DNA of 64,000 nucleotides, taken from NCBI GenBank assembly GCA_022794255.1, contig JAAWEL010000089.1, forward strand, positions 24,757 to 88,756. Reading direction: 5' to 3'. The position numbers were made by a program, and so were the translations under genes. The notes beneath the pieces are model-generated. The model was given only the letters and a program-made list of their open reading frames with translations, searched no databases and had not been told where the DNA came from. Below are positions 62,046 to 64,000 of the stretch, one piece after another. Numbering within the stretch: the stretch's first letter is position 1; the number at the start of each line of letters is the position of its first letter. This stretch comes from Lachnospiraceae bacterium. GTDB lineage: Bacteria > Bacillota > Clostridia > Lachnospirales > Lachnospiraceae.

Positions 62046-62988
62046 CTTGTTGTTCTCCTTTTAAATTTGTAAAAAATTCTTCCACATTGTCTATCTGAAT
62101 ATAGTCCGTATTTTGTCCCAGTTCCCTCATAAGTTCAAGGTGCTTGTTAAAAAAATCAATAGAGGAATCATTACTATCACACATCAAGCAATGCCGTCCC
62201 CCTGAAACACAAACACGTCCGACTGTTCCGCTTCCTGCAAAAAAATCAAGCACAACTGAACCCGGATATGAAAGTGCTTGAACAAAACGATCAATAATTG
62301 CAACAGGTTTTTGTGTTGGGTGTCCAACACGTTCCTTGCTATTACCATTAAGCCTATTGATTTCCCATACATTTGTTGGGTTTTTTCCCTTTATTGTATT
62401 TTGGGGATTTAGGCGTTTATCTTTCAATGCCGCTTCAAGGTCTTTTTCTGAATAAGGTTCTCTTACTGAATCTAAATCAAAATAATAGTCATTTGTTTTT
62501 GTCAACCAAATAACTTCTTCATGCCTGTTCGCAAAATACCTATGAGCAGACATACCGTTTTTATAACGCCAAATAATCGTATTTATCAACTTGAATTTCG
62601 TATTATGTCTAATGTGATGAATTATATCAATCAAGTCACCCGATTTAACATCTCTAAATTGTATCCCACCAAAAATGACCATACTGCCATTTTTTGAAAG
62701 AACTCTGTATGCCTCATCAAGCCATTTTGCAGCCCATTCAATATAATTATCATAAATATCCCACCCAGCAAGTTCAAGATTATAGGGCGGATCAATGCAA
62801 ATTAACTGTACTGATTCATCAGGGATTACTTTCAAAAAATCTAAACAATCCATAATGTTCAAGCAAAGCATAGTTTTATCAGGTGCTGTAAAATCTGCTG
62901 CTGTCTTATGCTTTAACGTATTATCCTTACGCATTTTGTTCAAAGACATAAGCGCGTGATTATTATGCGATTTATTATGAATAGCCAT
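62023..62988 (-). CDS. beta-class adenine-N6 DNA methyltransferase, M.RsrI-like
   Basis: A 321-residue amino-methyltransferase. Motif IV is CIDPPYNLELAGWD near the N-terminus and motif I is LDFFAGSGTVGR near the C-terminus, the order of the beta class. LNGNSKERVGHPTQKP is shared with M.RsrI, as is NRHEEVIW. It should methylate the inner A of GAATTC and protect the host from the neighbouring nuclease. M.EcoRI is of a different type, so this pair resembles the RsrI system. GAGGTG precedes the start. Confidence 0.92.
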   Translation of the reverse strand: MAIHNKSHNNHALMSLNKMRKDNTLKHKTAADFTAPDKTMLCLNIMDCLDFLKVIPDESVQLICIDPPYNLELAGWDIYDNYIEWAAKWLDEAYRVLSKNGSMVIFGGIQFRDVKSGDLIDIIHHIRHNTKFKLINTIIWRYKNGMSAHRYFANRHEEVIWLTKTNDYYFDLDSVREPYSEKDLEAALKDKRLNPQNTIKGKNPTNVWEINRLNGNSKERVGHPTQKPVAIIDRFVQALSYPGSVVLDFFAGSGTVGRVCVSGGRHCLMCDSNDSSIDFFNKHLELMRELGQNTDYIQIDNVEEFFTNLKGEQQDERETAI

Positions 62989-63002
62989 GTTTACACCTCA
63001 TA

Positions 63003-63176
63003 TTATTTTACATTTATTTCTACAATATCGCCAAGATCGCATTGCATAGCTGCTACATTTCATTTTTCCCATTTTAGCAAAACGGTTGTACTAATACCTG
63101 CCCTTTTTCACATTTCCGTTTTCGTAATGCCTTTATTAATTAACACTTTCCACAATCTGTTATAATTAACCACCAT
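63003..63176 (-). pseudogene. degenerate Cro/CI-type HTH regulator upstream of the R-M genes
   Basis: A start at 63176 behind AGGAGG reads MVVNYNRLWKVLINKGITKTEM, then TGA, then KRAGISTTVLLKWEK, then TGA, and ends CDLGDIVEINVK. This is the skeleton of a small XRE-family regulator with two in-frame stops and an internal deletion between the recognition helix and the C-terminal helix. It may once have been the control protein of the restriction-modification system. It is not in the ORF track. Confidence 0.7.
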
Positions 63177-63214
63177 TGCGTAACCTCCTGCATAATCATA
63201 AAAGCATAGAATGA

Positions 63215-63243
63215 ACTATAGCACAATGGAGATCAAAATTCAA
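63215..63243 (-). promoter_or_regulatory. promoter for the HTH remnant and R-M genes
   Basis: On the minus strand: -35 TTGAAT (63238-63243), 17-base spacer, -10 TATAGT (63215-63220) with a TGC extension. It lies about 40 bases before the HTH remnant start. The broken regulator no longer separates it functionally from the methyltransferase gene. Confidence 0.55.
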
Positions 63244-63391
63244 TATATTATCCATAAATGCAGACATTATATTCGGCATTTTTATCATTTTCGCCTTATC
63301 AATGACTCAGACAATATTCAGAATCTTATTATTTAATAGTCTGTTATCCACATGGTACTAGCACCATGTCAAAAAATATCACTAACGAAAA

Positions 63392-63412
63392 GGCAGGTTA
63401 TTCTCGCCTGCC
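63392..63412 (-). terminator. hairpin after a small remnant ORF
   Basis: Stem GGCAGG/CCTGCC with a 9-base loop, followed by TTTTCG on the minus strand, just past the stop of the 63420-63596 frame. Confidence 0.55.
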
Positions 63413-63419
63413 CTTGCTC

Positions 63420-63596
63420 TCATATCCTTATTATCTCACAAGACTCTTCTCCCTCTGTCCCATTTAACTCATTCTTTTTTTCATACAAACTATTACACTC
63501 CTCACACAATTTTTTCATGTATTCTAACTTTTCTCTGATACCCTCCCTACATTCCGCCTCTATTTGTTTGTATTCCCCTGTCAGACTACAACAGAA
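63420..63596 (-). pseudogene. remnant open frame without a normal start
   Basis: A minus-strand open frame of 58 codons encoding a charged, coiled-coil-like peptide (EYKQIEAECREGIREKLEYM, then KKLCEECNSLYEKKNELN). There is no usable ATG near its upstream end, and a stop lies just before it. It looks like the 3' end of a truncated gene. Family unknown. Confidence 0.35.
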
Positions 63597-63622
63597 TTTT
63601 TAGCTATTTCACAACATAAAAA

Positions 63623-63648
63623 GGCTTTCGGAGAAATCCCCGAAAGCC
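63623..63648 (-). terminator. Rho-independent terminator downstream of tuf
   Basis: Stem GGCTTTCGG/CCGAAAGCC (9 bp) with an 8-base loop, followed by TTTTT on the minus strand, 25 bases past the tuf stop. Confidence 0.88.
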
Positions 63649-63672
63649 TCAATTTTACTGAATAAATTATAA

Positions 63673-64000
63673 TTACTCAACGATAGAAACAACTCTGCCA
63701 GAACCAACGGTTCTGCCGCCCTCACGGATAGCGAAACGGAGACCCTGCTCCATAGCTACCGGATGGATCAGCTCAACGCTCATCTCTACATTGTCGCCAG
63801 GCATACACATCTCAGTGCCAGCCGGCAGCTCGCAAACACCAGTAACATCGGTTGTTCTGAAGTAGAACTGCGGACGATAGTTGTTGAAGAACGGAGTATG
63901 ACGGCCACCCTCGTCCTTGGTCAGAACGTACACCTGAGCGGTGAACTTGTGATGGCACTTTACGGAACCGGGCTTTACGATAACCTGGCCACGCTCGATC
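63673..64000 (-). CDS. tuf: elongation factor Tu, C-terminal part (gene continues beyond the window)
   Basis: The frame is open to the right edge and encodes about the last 108 residues of EF-Tu: [23 protein letters not shown], then [24 protein letters not shown] and the ending [17 protein letters not shown]. This is domain III of the GTPase that delivers aminoacyl-tRNA to the ribosome. The tracked start at 63933 is only an internal methionine. GC content and codon use are higher than in the adjacent restriction island, marking the return to core genome. Confidence 0.97.
   Translation of the reverse strand, partial: IERGQVIVKPGSVKCHHKFTAQVYVLTKDEGGRHTPFFNNYRPQFYFRTTDVTGVCELPAGTEMCMPGDNVEMSVELIHPVAMEQGLRFAIREGGRTVGSGRVVSIVE

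Noticed and set aside
63352-63603. 83-aa plus-strand ORF
   Set aside because: Shadow of the minus-strand remnant and terminator region, with low-complexity composition and no ribosome site.
1-64000. CRISPR arrays, tRNA or rRNA genes
   Set aside because: I saw no regularly spaced repeats and no recognisable tRNA or rRNA sequence. A dedicated scan was not possible.

Overview
The window looks like chromosome from a low-GC, gut-type Firmicute of the Clostridia (Lachnospiraceae-like). The reasons are AT-rich genes with GGAGG-type ribosome sites, LoaP/NusG-type antiterminators, a CsoR-CopA copper operon, a PBP5-type carboxypeptidase and an EF-Tu gene of Firmicute type. I have not assigned a species.

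Layout. (1) Positions 1-23612, minus strand: surface-polysaccharide operon 1, whose 3' end lies outside the window. It encodes two NusG-family antiterminators, a PglF/CapD-type dehydratase, a PIG-L deacetylase, a sugar formyltransferase, a sugar transferase fused to an SDR, glycosyltransferases, a UDP-ManNAc-type dehydrogenase, a heparinase-like lyase, Wzx, Wzy, a sulfotransferase and a three-domain phosphoenolpyruvate mutase. The product is probably sulfated and phosphonate-decorated. (2) 23896-24769: an invertible promoter cassette carrying its own tyrosine recombinase. (3) 24789-51947, minus strand: polysaccharide operon 2 of about 27 kb, with the same head (two antiterminators plus a PglF-like enzyme), then PglE/PglC-like, WbpA/WbpB/WbpE-like, formyltransferase, Asn-synthase-like, Wzx/Wzy and polyprenyl-phosphate genes. 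(4) 52176-53013: a second invertible cassette. (5) 53152-59913: housekeeping genes (DUF805, copA with an internal copZ, csoR, a D,D-carboxypeptidase, a subtilase). (6) 60060-63596: an acquired and decaying island with a caspase-like pseudogene, an EcoRI/RsrI-type restriction-modification pair and a broken HTH regulator. (7) 63673-64000: the 3' end of tuf.

The main discovery candidate is the paired switch. Each cassette is bounded by inverted repeats made of two palindromic arms around a 5-bp spacer. The spacer matches within a cassette and differs between cassettes (TGGAA against ATGTA). Each cassette has a conserved outward promoter (TTGCAW-N17-TATGAT) abutting one repeat, and each adjacent operon starts with a conserved leader containing a hairpin whose stem covaries, followed by LoaP-like genes. 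In this assembly both promoters point away from their operons, so both capsules appear to be in the OFF orientation. A second layer of possible phase variation is slipped-strand: two poly-G9 tracts, one in an acetyltransferase and one in an SGNH esterase, each throw the gene out of frame here.

All functions are inferred from motifs and recalled family features. No database search, alignment program or structure prediction was run.
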